A stretch of 64,000 nt of DNA, from assembly GCA_964035575.1 (NCBI GenBank), contig OZ037856.1, positions 1,582,572-1,646,571 of the forward strand, written 5' to 3'. The stretch comes from Rhynchopus sp. YZ270_cl-10 (lineage: Eukaryota > Euglenozoa > Diplonemea > Diplonemida > Diplonemidae). Numbering within the stretch: the first letter of the stretch is position 1; the number at the start of each line of letters is the position of its first letter. Of this stretch, positions 1 to 9,831 are shown piece by piece. The translations under genes and the position numbers were made by a program. A model generated the notes under the pieces. It did no database searches. It was not told the DNA's origin and was given only the letters and a program-made list of their open reading frames with translations.

Positions 1-48
1 TAAAAGACCTGGTGCCACTTTACAAGTGCTCTATACGGTAATAACTAG

Positions 49-1424
49 AAACCCGCAAACCCGCAAACCCGCAAACCCGCAAACCCGCAAACCCGCAAAC
101 CCGCAAACCCGCAAACCCGCAAACCCGCAAACCCGCAAACCCGCAAACCCGCAAACCCGCAAACCCGCAAACCCGTAAACCCGCAAACCCGCAAACCCGC
201 AAACCCGCAAACCCGCAAACCCGCAAACCCGCAAACCCGCAAACCCGCAAACCCGTAAACCCGCAAACCCGCAAACCCGCAAACCCGCAAACCCGCAAAC
301 CCGCAAACCCGCAAACCCGCAAACCCGCAAACCCGCAAACCCGCAAACCCGCAAACCCGCAAACCCGCAAACCCGCAAACCCGCAAACCCGCAAACCCGC
401 AAACCCGCAAACCCGCAAACCCGCAAACCCGCAAACCCGTAAACCCGCAAACCCGCAAACCCGCAAACCCGCAAACCCGCAAACCCGCAAACCCGCAAAC
501 CCGCAAACCCGCAAACCCGCAAACCCGCAAACCCGCAAACCCGCAAACCCGCAAACCCGCAAACCCGCAAACCCGCAAACCCGCAAACCCGCAAACCCGC
601 AAACCCGCAAACCCGCAAACCCGCAAACCCGCAAACCCGCAAACCCGCAAACCCGCAAACCCGCAAACCCGCAAACCCGCAAACCCGCAAACCCGCAAAC
701 CCGCAAACCCGCAAACCCGCAAACCCGCAAACCCGCAAACCCGCAAACCCGCAAACCCGCAAACCCGCAAACCCGCAAACCCGCAAACCCGCAAACCCGC
801 AAACCCGCAAACCCGCAAACCCGCAAACCCGCAAACCCGTAAACCCGCAAACCCGCAAACCCGCAAACCCGCAAACCCGCAAACCCGCAAACCCGCAAAC
901 CCGCAAACCCGCAAACCCGCAAACCCGCAAACCCGCAAACCCGCAAACCCGCAAACCCGCAAACCCGCAAACCCGCAAACCCGCAAACCCGCAAACCCGC
1001 AAACCCGCAAACCCGCAAACCCGCAAACCCGCAAACCCGCAAACCCGCAAACCCGTAAACCCGCAAACCCGCAAACCCGCAAACCCGCAAACCCGCAAAC
1101 CCGCAAACCCGCAAACCCGCAAACCCGCAAACCCGCAAACCCGCAAACCCGCAAACCCGCAAACCCGTAAACCCGCAAACCCGCAAACCCGCAAACCCGC
1201 AAACCCGCAAACCCGTAAACCCGCAAACCCGTAAACCCGCAAACCCGCAAACCCGCAAACCCGCAAACCCGCAAACCCGCAAACCCGCAAACCCGCAAAC
1301 CCGCAAACCCGCAAACCCGCAAACCCGCAAACCCGCAAACCCGCAAACCCGCAAACCCGCAAACCCGCAAACCCGCAAACCCGCAAACCCGCAAACCCGC
1401 AAACCCGCAAACCCGCAAACCCGC
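49..1424 (+). repeat. AAACCCGC octamer array (172 units)
   Basis: Uninterrupted tandem AAACCCGC, 1376 bp or exactly 172 units, with scattered C-to-T variants giving AAACCCGT. The G-rich strand reads TTTGCGGG, which looks telomere-like and has a GGG run every 8 nt. The left edge is TAATAACTAG and the right edge ACGAGAAGTGAGCAACCAT; the same two edges flank the array at 20381-21309. The octamer has no stop codon in any frame, so long open frames across it are meaningless. Confidence 0.97.
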
Positions 1425-1599
1425 ACGAGAAGTGAGCAACCATTTGAGGCAGGCTGGTGTGAAGTGTTACGGGCTGGTGTATCGAAAATGTTCTAGTATG
1501 TTATGCTTAGGGAATCGTGTTGGTGAGGTGAGTTACATTTGTATTTGCATTTGAGTTTACGTGGAAAAAGTGGTGTTTACATTTAGTGCGTCTGTAAGA

Positions 1600-2265
1600 A
1601 GTTTTGAACGATTAACAGTAATATCGTGTATGTGGCCGACCGCAGGTACCCTAAAGACTTCAGATGGCCAAGTAACCTTTTGTATACTACGTTTCATGGA
1701 GTCTACTACCAACATACTTCGACGCAATTGCTCCGATGAAGCCGCTACAGTAACCTATTTATAAAAATTATTTTTGGCCATTTTGGGATTTATGGACAGA
1801 AATGTCGACAAATCTGTCCATAAATTACGTTCTGTCCATAAAAGCCAGGATCCTGACCAAAAATCCCTGTATTGAAAATACAGGGATTTTTGCCTGCAAA
1901 ATCCCTGAGTAACCTATTGCAGTATGTGTATTGATGTTTGCAGGCAACCTGTGGTTTGTGAGTTTATATGCACTGTAGACAGTAATTCCCTGTATAGGCC
2001 AAAAAGGGTACCCACAGACCTCAGTAGGCCAAGTAACTAAATGTCTACTACGTATTTTTGGGCCCACGACCACCATACTTCGGCGCAATTGCTCCGATGA
2101 AGCCACTACAGTAAGCCATTTGAAAAAATATTTTTGGCCATTTTGGGATTTATGGACAGAAATGTCGACAAATCTGTCCATAAATTACGTTCTGTCCATA
2201 AGAGCCAAAATCCCGACCAAAAATCCCTGTATTGAAAATACAGGGATTTTTGGTCGGGACACTCT
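1600..2265 (+). repeat. Two hairpin-bearing repeat monomers
   Basis: The stretch 1425-2514 holds no gene. It contains two diverged copies of the monomer that builds the satellite at 45231-51415, recognisable by GGTACCC, CTTCGACGCAATTGCTCCGATG and the TTTATGGACAGA hairpin block (about 1789-1840 and 2148-2202). Each ends in an AATCCCTGTATT / AATACAGGGATT hairpin with a GAA loop. Confidence 0.85.
2212..2258. other. Perfect 22-bp hairpin downstream of Helitron A
   Basis: The arms at 2212-2233 and 2237-2258 pair perfectly around a GAA loop; bases 2211 and 2259 add one more pair. It lies about 256 bp beyond the stop codon of the minus-strand Helitron gene. Helitrons characteristically carry a hairpin near the 3' end, so it may mark that end, but I did not find a convincing CTRR terminus beside it, and related hairpins occur far from Helitrons in this window. 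Confidence 0.7.
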
Positions 2266-2514
2266 ATTGAGGGACATATTGTGGCTACTCTGTGGGTGTG
2301 TGTGTTTGTGGGGGGTGTGAAGAAAAATTGAAATATAAAATGTTCCTTTGTTTTTGTTCTCTCCTATTTCATGCTTCATTTGTATTTTTTTAAAAACTAA
2401 TAGTATCCCCAAACCCATAATCCCAAAAAATACCCACCAAACCCAACCCGTTTTCATACCCCCGATTGTTACCACTTCTTTCATTTTTCTCTTCTTATTA
2501 CTTTTTTTGTATGT

Positions 2515-5500
2515 TCACAACTCCCAATCAACTTGATATAAAATCTCATTGGGAAATCCCCTATGCAATTGTTCCAAACCATTTTTGTGTGTTTCCAATT
2601 CATGTTCAGGAGACCCTGTACCAATATTAAAATGATCAGGGTTTGCAGTATGTAATAAAATAATCCTGTCCTTTGCAGGAATATTAGCAAGAACTTGTTC
2701 AGTAGACAAGTTGTTCCCCAAAAAGTGAAAAGATGAGGGCTTGTTATCTTGGTTCATTTTGACAATAGTTATTAGAACACATTTTAAGAGACTCACCAAG
2801 GCAAACTCAATCTGTTCTGCATAGTCTGATGTTGCGTACGTCCCATCAATCCTGCCAGTTATCCTGTTAATAAGGGCGTTGTAGGTGCCTACAATCGAGG
2901 ATACGGTGTTAGCGTTTTCAGGTACAATAAGAGGATGATGTTTTATTGTAGTACTGTTCTGCACAACAAACAATTCCAATTCTCTTCTGAGTTGATTCCC
3001 TTGTCCTATCCTCTTTGTAATAGACTGGTCTACAGCATGGTAAAAGCAAGTACCATCCCCCAAAACCCTGGTAATGGAGAGCTTCGGCTTTTGTGCTGTT
3101 GTTGCTTCTGCTGATGTAGGGTTATTCTTCTTCCGCTTCTTAGGAGACTTATCTTCTGGGTCTCTCTTCCTCTTTTTGGCTACATAGACAAGATCTTCAG
3201 CATCTTCAAACTGAATGCTCTCGCACTGCATTGGCATGGGGTCCCAGAATTTATGGTCGTCAGATGGTGGAGGCATCTTTGCTTGTTTGTGGGTCTGTTC
3301 AGAGTACTCTTTGTCAGTCATGACGTGGTAACTCTGTAGCATGGCCTCTTCTGCTTCAGTCAGCTGCATAAAGATGCCCTCGAGTCCACGGTCAGCAACA
3401 GATTTCAGCATGTCCTTGTACACAGGGTTTGACACTCTGTATGGCTCCACAATAGTTCTGGTTGATTTGGTCCATTTCTTCAGAGGCACTGCAACCTTGA
3501 CATGCTCTGCCTTTGGGCATCTGCTCAGAGCAACGTACAACTGCCCATGTGCAAAGCACTGAGACTCTGTGAGGTCGAGTCCAACCCTATCGAGGGTCTG
3601 TCCCTGAGACTTGTTAATTGTAGAGGCGAATGACAGTGCGACAGGAAACTGGACACGCTGCATGCTGAAACCAGCCTTCTTCTCGTCAGGAGTGTTCTTA
3701 ACTCTGGGGATGTTCACTTCCGTTCCAACTCTTTTAGGGTCACCCACAATGATCCCCTGAATGTTGAGCTGTGTCACGCCAGTCACAATAAACCTCGTTC
3801 CATTGCAGAGACCCTTTGGTGGGTTGAGGTTTTTAAGCAACATTAGAGGAGCACCAACCTTGACAGTGATGCAGTGGTCAGGTATGCCTGTCTGCTGGTA
3901 CGCATTCATCACGTCTGAGTCAATGGCAGATTCTCCCTCAACAGACTCCTCTGTGCATGTGTCCTTCCCTGTAAGCTGGAACTCATGGAGTACTTCTTTT
4001 TGTTTCCCACACAGCCTCTTGAGACAAATGTTGTTCATTGCCTTCTGAGCTTTGTTAGTTGGTGCAAGGATCATGCCATTTCCAACTACACCTTCTCCAA
4101 TCAGAGGGAAGACGTGGGTGATTAAATCATCAGGTACAACATAATCCCCACAATCCTTTCGGTAGAGGTTTCTTGGGAGAGATATGGAACCGTCTCTATC
4201 GTTGCACGACCCATCGCCAATGGTTCCCAGGTAGGTAGCCCAATTTTTGTCATCCTTCTGCCTCATTATCTCGACAAGGGACAGCATAGTCATATTTTGG
4301 AATAGAGGAGAAGTATGCAGACAGTTTTTAAGCGTGGCACTCTTGTCTCCCTCAGTGACAGGAAGAATCTGCTTGAAGTCGCCACCAAGAACCACAGTAA
4401 TTCCACCAAACCACATGGCCTTTTCAGTAACCTTTCTGCAGGTTCTGTCGAGAAGTTCTATGTGGCCCCTGTTTGCCATCACCACCTCATCAAAGACAAT
4501 GAGATCCGTTGCGCGGATGAGATCTTCAATTTCTTTTGTCAGTTTGCAGACAGAGTGGTGGTCATCAGGGTACAGATCAAGAGGAAACTTGAATCTGTTG
4601 TGGGATGTTCTTCCTCCAGGCAGGAGCATTGCTGCAATACCAGAGCTTGCGACTGCAAGGGCAATGTTAGGACGATGTGTGTCATCTTGCGCCGGAACCC
4701 CTCTGTGGCTTCTGCACCAACTGAGCATGGCCTGGTAGGTAAACGTTTTTCCAGTCCCTGCAGCACCCTGAAGCAGAAACATCTCGCCTTTGCCCTGAGT
4801 CACAGAGAGTTGAACACGCTGAACTGCTTCCATCTGTTTTGTATTGAGCTTAGGTTGAATCTTCTCCCACTCTTGCCACTGCTTTTCCATGTTGTAGATT
4901 TCATCCTTCATAACCCAAGACACTCCATCGTTCGCACTCCTCACAGCAGCTGTTGGTGTTGGGAGTCCAAAGACTTCTAGCTTTACATCCGACCCACAAA
5001 TGTTTCTCAACACATTCTGAATATCCAACAGTGCTTCATTTTCCTCCTGCTCAGATACCGTAGCCTCCCCATCCGGTGCAGTCTCTCCCTGCTTCAGAGG
5101 ACGCTTGCACAGCTCCACCTTGTATGTCTTCCAGAGTTCTTTCATGTCATTAGGAGGAATAGCAAAGGAGTTGAGTAGAACAGCAAGGGTAAACCTGAGG
5201 CATCTTCCTGACACAGTGGTTTTGACTGCATCCACAAGTGTAAGCTTCACAAGTTTACCATCCTGAAGGAGCCCCATTTCATTTGCTGCATCCGTAAAGG
5301 ACTCGCACTTTTTCCCTTCTACAGTCATCAGGTCATCAAAGCTAGTGGGTCCTTTTCTCACCATGAGGATAGTGCGCAGAGCCTGAAGCTCCTTATCCAA
5401 AACAGGGGTTCTGTACAGGCGACCAATAGCCAGAAGATGGGACTTTGCAGCTCGTGATCTGTCCGTTGTGACAAGCGACTCAGTCCTGGGGCAGTACACG

Positions 5501-8500
5501 TAGCTTTTTCTCAGGGTCCACTCTGCTTTATCTCTGGAGAAGGCAAAGTATTCAGGAACAGTGATGTAGTTCAGGGTTTGTATTCCCTGGTACTTGGAAG
5601 ACGGGTCACGTTTTGCGTCACTATTTGCAGCAAACCAGGCTGTGAGTGTTGTGTCCGTGGCCTTGTCAAGAGCCTCTGCCTCCTTGCCAGGAAAGTAGTA
5701 CAGCCTTTGCTGGCCTGCAAGATGAACATCAAGTCTGGTGACACTTGGGTCAATGTATCTCATCTTTGTTCCGAGAAGGTATCCAATGGCCTCAAGTGAC
5801 CCAATGTGTATTCCTGTCAGATAGCTCATGCACTCATCCGTTTTGTTTTTTTCCCCGTCTTTGGCTGAAACTGAAACATTAGCATACTCATCGTCCTTGA
5901 ACAGATACTTGAAGAGGTATCTGATGACAACTGGAGATCCAACAGCCTCTATGTTGAAGTGGCTCATGAACTGGGTGAGAAGAACTATGTTGTAGGAAAC
6001 AACATAGCGGTTGTCTCTACAGCTGGGGTGTACCTTCCCTTCTGTGGCCAGCTTTCTTGCCCGCTCTTGGTCTTTTTCCGCAACAGCGCTTGTTCTCCCA
6101 TTTTCAGGCCGCATACCATAGCTGTACATTCCTGTCTCAGTTGCCAGGGTATCTTCCCGAAAGTTTTTAGGGTAGTGCTGTTTGCACCGTGCGTTGCCGT
6201 CTGGGCCGGGCACCTTGCATCGTGCACTGGGCACAGTATCACACTTGGTGTGCATCATCTGCTCCGACACCAAGTTGTATAGCTCTTCTTGCGTTTCGGG
6301 ATCAGGCAACTGGCAGGACACCGCCATGTCAAAAATGGCTGCAGACTTCGGCTTATGCTCCTTGGAAACCCACAGAAGAAGATGCAAGTGGGGGAGTCCG
6401 CGCTTCTGGTACTCCACCACACGAACCATTGCCTGGTACGTCCCGAGTGCATTCTCTTTCAACTTTTTCTCAAGTTGATCCATCTTGAGGTTGAAGACTC
6501 GGTGCACAAGATCAGACCTGTCACAGGGTCTTTCTCCTGGACGCAGCTCCCTGAGAATCTCTGGCCAGTGTGGGTTGGCTGTCATGGTCAGGAAATAATC
6601 GGGGCAGCCAAGACGGGCCTTCAACGCAAGTGAATCGTTGAGGTCTTGAATCCTAGCTCTCTTCCCACGCGGGTAGCTGGCATAGAGGGTGGTGGTGGCT
6701 GTTGTAGTGTCATTGGTCGCATCGTGTGTGGTGACGCGACGGTTTTCCACCACTGTCGTAACACGGGCCTCTTCAAGGAATTCTTTTGTTGCATACTTCT
6801 TTACTATCTGCTGGCTGTGGTAAGATATGCGTTGCGTAATGGCACGGATGCCAAGCTGAAGGAAGAAGTATTCTGTCAGCTTGCGCCCTATAAGTGCAGG
6901 CCCTGGTTCCCCATCTGGGTTCTTCTCGGTCGCCCGTGAAAACAGGTGGAAGCAGCCATACTCCTGTGCTGACACACCACTGTAGGGGTTTGGCGTTGCT
7001 TCATCTTTTCGACTGTGTCTCCAACCTGTACTGTCCTTTGGACACACATGGATAAGGGGAAAACACAGCGGCTCAAACCTCGCATCAAAATCCGATATCT
7101 TTCTGCTGTATCTATCGCTTCCTTCACCTTCACCTTCAGCTTCTCCCTGCATAATAACGCTGTACTGCTGCCGGCCCCAACCTGCTGCGTATTTGTGATC
7201 ATCTGTTCCAGTACTGACAGTATATACAGCCCGCAATTCATCTTCTGCAGCGGCGTTTGCGTACTCCCGTCCCGTCTTCTCAGGTCCTCGCAGATCGTCA
7301 AAGTTAATGGCCACATGTGTGTTCTCTTCGGCACTGTCCATCAGAACTGAGGCTCTCCTGAACATCCTGACATAGCAATTGTCTTTCAGCATGGTCATGA
7401 TGTCCTGGTAGAGAGTAGTGTCGCGTTCCAGTTCTGGGATCCTCTCCATCTCTTGCAAGCCTTTCAAGGCGCGGTCCTGCTCGTTGTATCCACCAACAAA
7501 CCAGGTTTGGTTTCTTGTTTCCGCATCGTCAGACAGGCCCATAATTTTCTTCACCCCTTTTCCTTTTACAACTATGTTGTGTATTCCGCGTGTGTTGGAA
7601 AACAACTTGTGGGGGGTATGCAATGCCTTGGCCATCTGATGATAAGAATTCAGGCGGTATGAATTCTTGAGAAACATTTGATCCGAGAACAATCTTTTGT
7701 GGTTGTCGTTCTCAAATTCAATTGGCCCAGGGATGTCTCTCGCCTTGATCCTGTTGCAGCAAATTCCATATCTCCCTTCTCCTCGGACCTCACCAGAGAA
7801 GAGCTTTGCACCACATTTTCTACAGACAGAATTCATCCCCCCAATGTCAGCATAAGACACGCATCCATTTGTGTAGTCTTCAAGCTTCATTGCAGCTGAG
7901 TGGAGGCTTGGGTCAAGACTTCTCCCACACATTTCCGAAGTAGAAACCCTATTTTCGAATTCTGCAACTAATGCTTGACAGATGGGTCCGTTTGTTCTCA
8001 GTGTATCGGACCTCTTCTCGAGCCATCTTTCGCAGATGTCATTTGCACAGTTCTCTATTGATCCAAGAATGTACGGAGAAAGTCCTTGCATGCCATGACT
8101 TTTTTCTTCCTCAAGCAACTTGATTCTCTTCTTGTCGGAGTATGTGAGAGAATCAAGAGAACGGTTCCAGCGAGACTCTAACTCAGGATGTACAGCAAAG
8201 AGATCCCTGAACGAAGATTTATTAGTTATTGTTCTAATAGAAGCAATAACGTACGCAAGACGGCATTTTGCAACGTGCGTGATGTGCATGTACCTGAAGA
8301 GACAATGTGGATCATGTATTTTTGTTTTGTTGTATCTCTGTAAACACCACTCACAGACATCGTATTGAGTGTGTGGTGCAGAGCTTTCGTACTGGCTGCA
8401 GAAAAAATTTATATCTTCTAACTGCATTTGTGATGTTTCAGCCGAGAGACGCAAAGATTCACGCATGTCCGACAGGTATCTAGACCATCCATTCGATGGG

Positions 8501-8574
8501 GGCTCTCTGGCGCAGTCATCCAAATCTCCATCTATCATATGACCATAGAGATCTTGATATCCCCCTTCCAACAT
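2515..8574 (-). CDS. Helitron RepHel protein with C-terminal OTU domain (family A, copy 1)
   Basis: One uninterrupted frame encodes 2019 residues. Visible parts, in order: a Cys/His cluster (about 74-104); CRKCGAKLF..CC zinc site (251-273); Rep motif 1 DYFLTMTANP (659-668); HUH motif GLPHLHLLLW with H729 and H731; the two-tyrosine motif YLFKYLFK with Y886 and Y890; a Pif1-like helicase with Walker A GAAGTGKT (1270-1277), DEV Walker B (about 1362-1364), LGGDFKQILPV and the INKSQGQTL motif (about 1653); a KKRKR/KKRKK nuclear-targeting-like stretch (about 1800-1816); and an OTU-protease-like end with D1840, C1843 and H1981. In this family Rep nicks and joins DNA ends and the helicase unwinds DNA for rolling-circle transposition; the role of OTU is unknown. 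The start is supported by an ACTATG context shared with the neighbouring Rep-only gene and with both copy 2 counterparts. Confidence 0.93.
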   Translation of the reverse strand: MLEGGYQDLYGHMIDGDLDDCAREPPSNGWSRYLSDMRESLRLSAETSQMQLEDINFFCSQYESSAPHTQYDVCEWCLQRYNKTKIHDPHCLFRYMHITHVAKCRLAYVIASIRTITNKSSFRDLFAVHPELESRWNRSLDSLTYSDKKRIKLLEEEKSHGMQGLSPYILGSIENCANDICERWLEKRSDTLRTNGPICQALVAEFENRVSTSEMCGRSLDPSLHSAAMKLEDYTNGCVSYADIGGMNSVCRKCGAKLFSGEVRGEGRYGICCNRIKARDIPGPIEFENDNHKRLFSDQMFLKNSYRLNSYHQMAKALHTPHKLFSNTRGIHNIVVKGKGVKKIMGLSDDAETRNQTWFVGGYNEQDRALKGLQEMERIPELERDTTLYQDIMTMLKDNCYVRMFRRASVLMDSAEENTHVAINFDDLRGPEKTGREYANAAAEDELRAVYTVSTGTDDHKYAAGWGRQQYSVIMQGEAEGEGEGSDRYSRKISDFDARFEPLCFPLIHVCPKDSTGWRHSRKDEATPNPYSGVSAQEYGCFHLFSRATEKNPDGEPGPALIGRKLTEYFFLQLGIRAITQRISYHSQQIVKKYATKEFLEEARVTTVVENRRVTTHDATNDTTTATTTLYASYPRGKRARIQDLNDSLALKARLGCPDYFLTMTANPHWPEILRELRPGERPCDRSDLVHRVFNLKMDQLEKKLKENALGTYQAMVRVVEYQKRGLPHLHLLLWVSKEHKPKSAAIFDMAVSCQLPDPETQEELYNLVSEQMMHTKCDTVPSARCKVPGPDGNARCKQHYPKNFREDTLATETGMYSYGMRPENGRTSAVAEKDQERARKLATEGKVHPSCRDNRYVVSYNIVLLTQFMSHFNIEAVGSPVVIRYLFKYLFKDDEYANVSVSAKDGEKNKTDECMSYLTGIHIGSLEAIGYLLGTKMRYIDPSVTRLDVHLAGQQRLYYFPGKEAEALDKATDTTLTAWFAANSDAKRDPSSKYQGIQTLNYITVPEYFAFSRDKAEWTLRKSYVYCPRTESLVTTDRSRAAKSHLLAIGRLYRTPVLDKELQALRTILMVRKGPTSFDDLMTVEGKKCESFTDAANEMGLLQDGKLVKLTLVDAVKTTVSGRCLRFTLAVLLNSFAIPPNDMKELWKTYKVELCKRPLKQGETAPDGEATVSEQEENEALLDIQNVLRNICGSDVKLEVFGLPTPTAAVRSANDGVSWVMKDEIYNMEKQWQEWEKIQPKLNTKQMEAVQRVQLSVTQGKGEMFLLQGAAGTGKTFTYQAMLSWCRSHRGVPAQDDTHRPNIALAVASSGIAAMLLPGGRTSHNRFKFPLDLYPDDHHSVCKLTKEIEDLIRATDLIVFDEVVMANRGHIELLDRTCRKVTEKAMWFGGITVVLGGDFKQILPVTEGDKSATLKNCLHTSPLFQNMTMLSLVEIMRQKDDKNWATYLGTIGDGSCNDRDGSISLPRNLYRKDCGDYVVPDDLITHVFPLIGEGVVGNGMILAPTNKAQKAMNNICLKRLCGKQKEVLHEFQLTGKDTCTEESVEGESAIDSDVMNAYQQTGIPDHCITVKVGAPLMLLKNLNPPKGLCNGTRFIVTGVTQLNIQGIIVGDPKRVGTEVNIPRVKNTPDEKKAGFSMQRVQFPVALSFASTINKSQGQTLDRVGLDLTESQCFAHGQLYVALSRCPKAEHVKVAVPLKKWTKSTRTIVEPYRVSNPVYKDMLKSVADRGLEGIFMQLTEAEEAMLQSYHVMTDKEYSEQTHKQAKMPPPSDDHKFWDPMPMQCESIQFEDAEDLVYVAKKRKRDPEDKSPKKRKKNNPTSAEATTAQKPKLSITRVLGDGTCFYHAVDQSITKRIGQGNQLRRELELFVVQNSTTIKHHPLIVPENANTVSSIVGTYNALINRITGRIDGTYATSDYAEQIEFALVSLLKCVLITIVKMNQDNKPSSFHFLGNNLSTEQVLANIPAKDRIILLHTANPDHFNIGTGSPEHELETHKNGLEQLHRGFPNEILYQVDWEL

Positions 8575-8619
8575 AGTTATGGTGTGTTATGTTTTTCTGT
8601 TTGTAATGACTGATGATGG

Positions 8620-8740
8620 ATAAAAATGTTCTCAGAATTATTGGAAAAATAGGACATTCCTTTTTTGTTGTTGTATTATGTGATTTGATATTCTGTGTCT
8701 GACAAAATATACAAATATATTGGAAGAGTAGGAAAAATTC
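8620..8740 (-). promoter_or_regulatory. Upstream module shared by Helitron A and the Rep-only gene
   Basis: The 318-bp gap before the Helitron gene is AT-rich. It contains a stretch (GATATTCTGTGTCTGACAAA followed by ATATACAAAT) that recurs upstream of the Rep-only gene at about 9400-9515 and at both equivalent sites in copy 2. Position suggests a promoter or 5' leader; function is inferred. Octamer-like CCCGAAAACCCGCAAGCCC lies nearby at about 8786. Confidence 0.5.
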
Positions 8741-8892
8741 GGAAAACAAATAAATAACAAACAAAAAGTAACTGAGACAAAAAAACCCGAAAACCCGCAA
8801 GCCCACAAAGACATATCCCCACTTATCGCTATTTTGTATTTTGTTTTCTTTTTTTATCCCTTATGTTAATGTTCACAACTCTATCACACAAA

Positions 8893-9369
8893 TCATTGCA
8901 TCAATAGACCTGTCACAGGCTCCCCCTTGAATAAGTATTTAAACAAATACTTAACAACAAGGACCCCGCGCACTTCCTCATTGTTTCTGTGGCGCCGATA
9001 TTTCAGGAGAAGATTGTATTGAACCACCCACCTGTCGTTCATCAGATACTGACTGAAAGCTTTGTAGAGGTTTGGGTGTGCGAATGGTCCCGGGAGTTGT
9101 ACAATGTGATCCACATTTAAAGGGTTCTTCGGTGATGTTCTGTTGTCTTTCCAAAGAATTGCGTGAGCATGAGGCAGACCCCTCTTCTGGTACTCCATCA
9201 CCACCACCATTGCAATGTGATCCCCAAGAACATTTTTTTCTCTGATATAATTTACAAGCTCCTTCACCTTGAGGTAGAAGATGCGGTGCACCAGATCCGG
9301 ACGGTCAATAGCTGTCTCCCCTTCTAGCAGATTAGACTGAATCTCATACCACATTGGGTTGAACGTCAT
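8893..9369 (-). CDS. Rep-only (HUH nuclease) Helitron derivative, copy 1
   Basis: The predicted protein has 158 residues and matches only the Rep nuclease of Helitrons, most closely the protein at 54419-61963. It keeps the motif 1 end (FNPMW), HUH motif GLPHAHAILW and two-tyrosine motif KYLFKYLFKG, then stops ten residues later. Compared with the full protein, about 75 residues between HUH and tyrosine motifs are missing without loss of frame (YLMNDRWVV joins the two sides), and the helicase and OTU parts are absent. Just beyond its stop lies GAGTTGTGAACAT, which in Helitron A contains the true stop codon, so this looks like an internally deleted transposase gene. It may be an inert remnant or a small trans-acting Rep; no expression evidence is visible. 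Confidence 0.75.
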   Translation of the reverse strand: MTFNPMWYEIQSNLLEGETAIDRPDLVHRIFYLKVKELVNYIREKNVLGDHIAMVVVMEYQKRGLPHAHAILWKDNRTSPKNPLNVDHIVQLPGPFAHPNLYKAFSQYLMNDRWVVQYNLLLKYRRHRNNEEVRGVLVVKYLFKYLFKGEPVTGLLMQ

Positions 9370-9399
9370 AGTTTGTTTGTGTGTTATTCTTCCTTCTGC

Positions 9400-9515
9400 T
9401 GATAAATAAAAATGTACTTTGTTATTTCAGAAAAATAGAAAAAAATTTTTTTTTCTATTTTTTTATTGTATCTGATATTTTGTGTCTGAAAAAATATACA
9501 AATAAAACGGAAAAA
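9400..9515 (-). promoter_or_regulatory. Upstream module of the Rep-only gene
   Basis: Homologous to 8620-8740: TGATATTTTGTGTCTGAAAA followed by ATATACAAATAAAACG. The rest of 9516-9831 is AT-rich and shows nothing recognisable apart from polypurine and poly-T runs. Confidence 0.5.
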
Positions 9516-9831
9516 TTAAAAACAGAAGACAATGCTCGAGCGACACCTTTCTCTTTTATGGTGTCATAAAACGGGAGGGAAAAAGTAAAGATTGTTTGTT
9601 GTTTGCTTCCACACCGCTTCTGTTTCAGATGAAAGTTTTTTTTAAGGCTGTCCTTACAAGCGTATGCCAAAACGCTCGCCTCATGGGTGTGGACTTTTTT
9701 TTATAAAATATAAATTGAGTAGGGGAAAAAAAGCGGGGGAATGCGCAGAAGCACTATTTTTTACGGGGATCATTTTGTCAAATACTACAACTACTAAAAA
9801 AATTTACTGTAAAAAATAATGATAAAAATTC

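Larger units (their letters stand above)
2212..8740 (-). mobile_element. Helitron, family A, copy 1 (limits approximate)
   Basis: This is the span from the 3' hairpin to the upstream module of the RepHel gene at 2515-8574. The coding region is open over 2019 codons with all catalytic motifs present, so the element looks recently active. Exact termini (5' TC, 3' CTRR, A/T insertion site) could not be fixed, because the element lies inside the duplicated block and both flanks are repeats. Confidence 0.6.

Noticed and set aside
2185-2484. 99-codon minus-strand frame after the Helitron stop
   Set aside because: It reads through the perfect hairpin and repeat monomer, and has no domain or consistent start.
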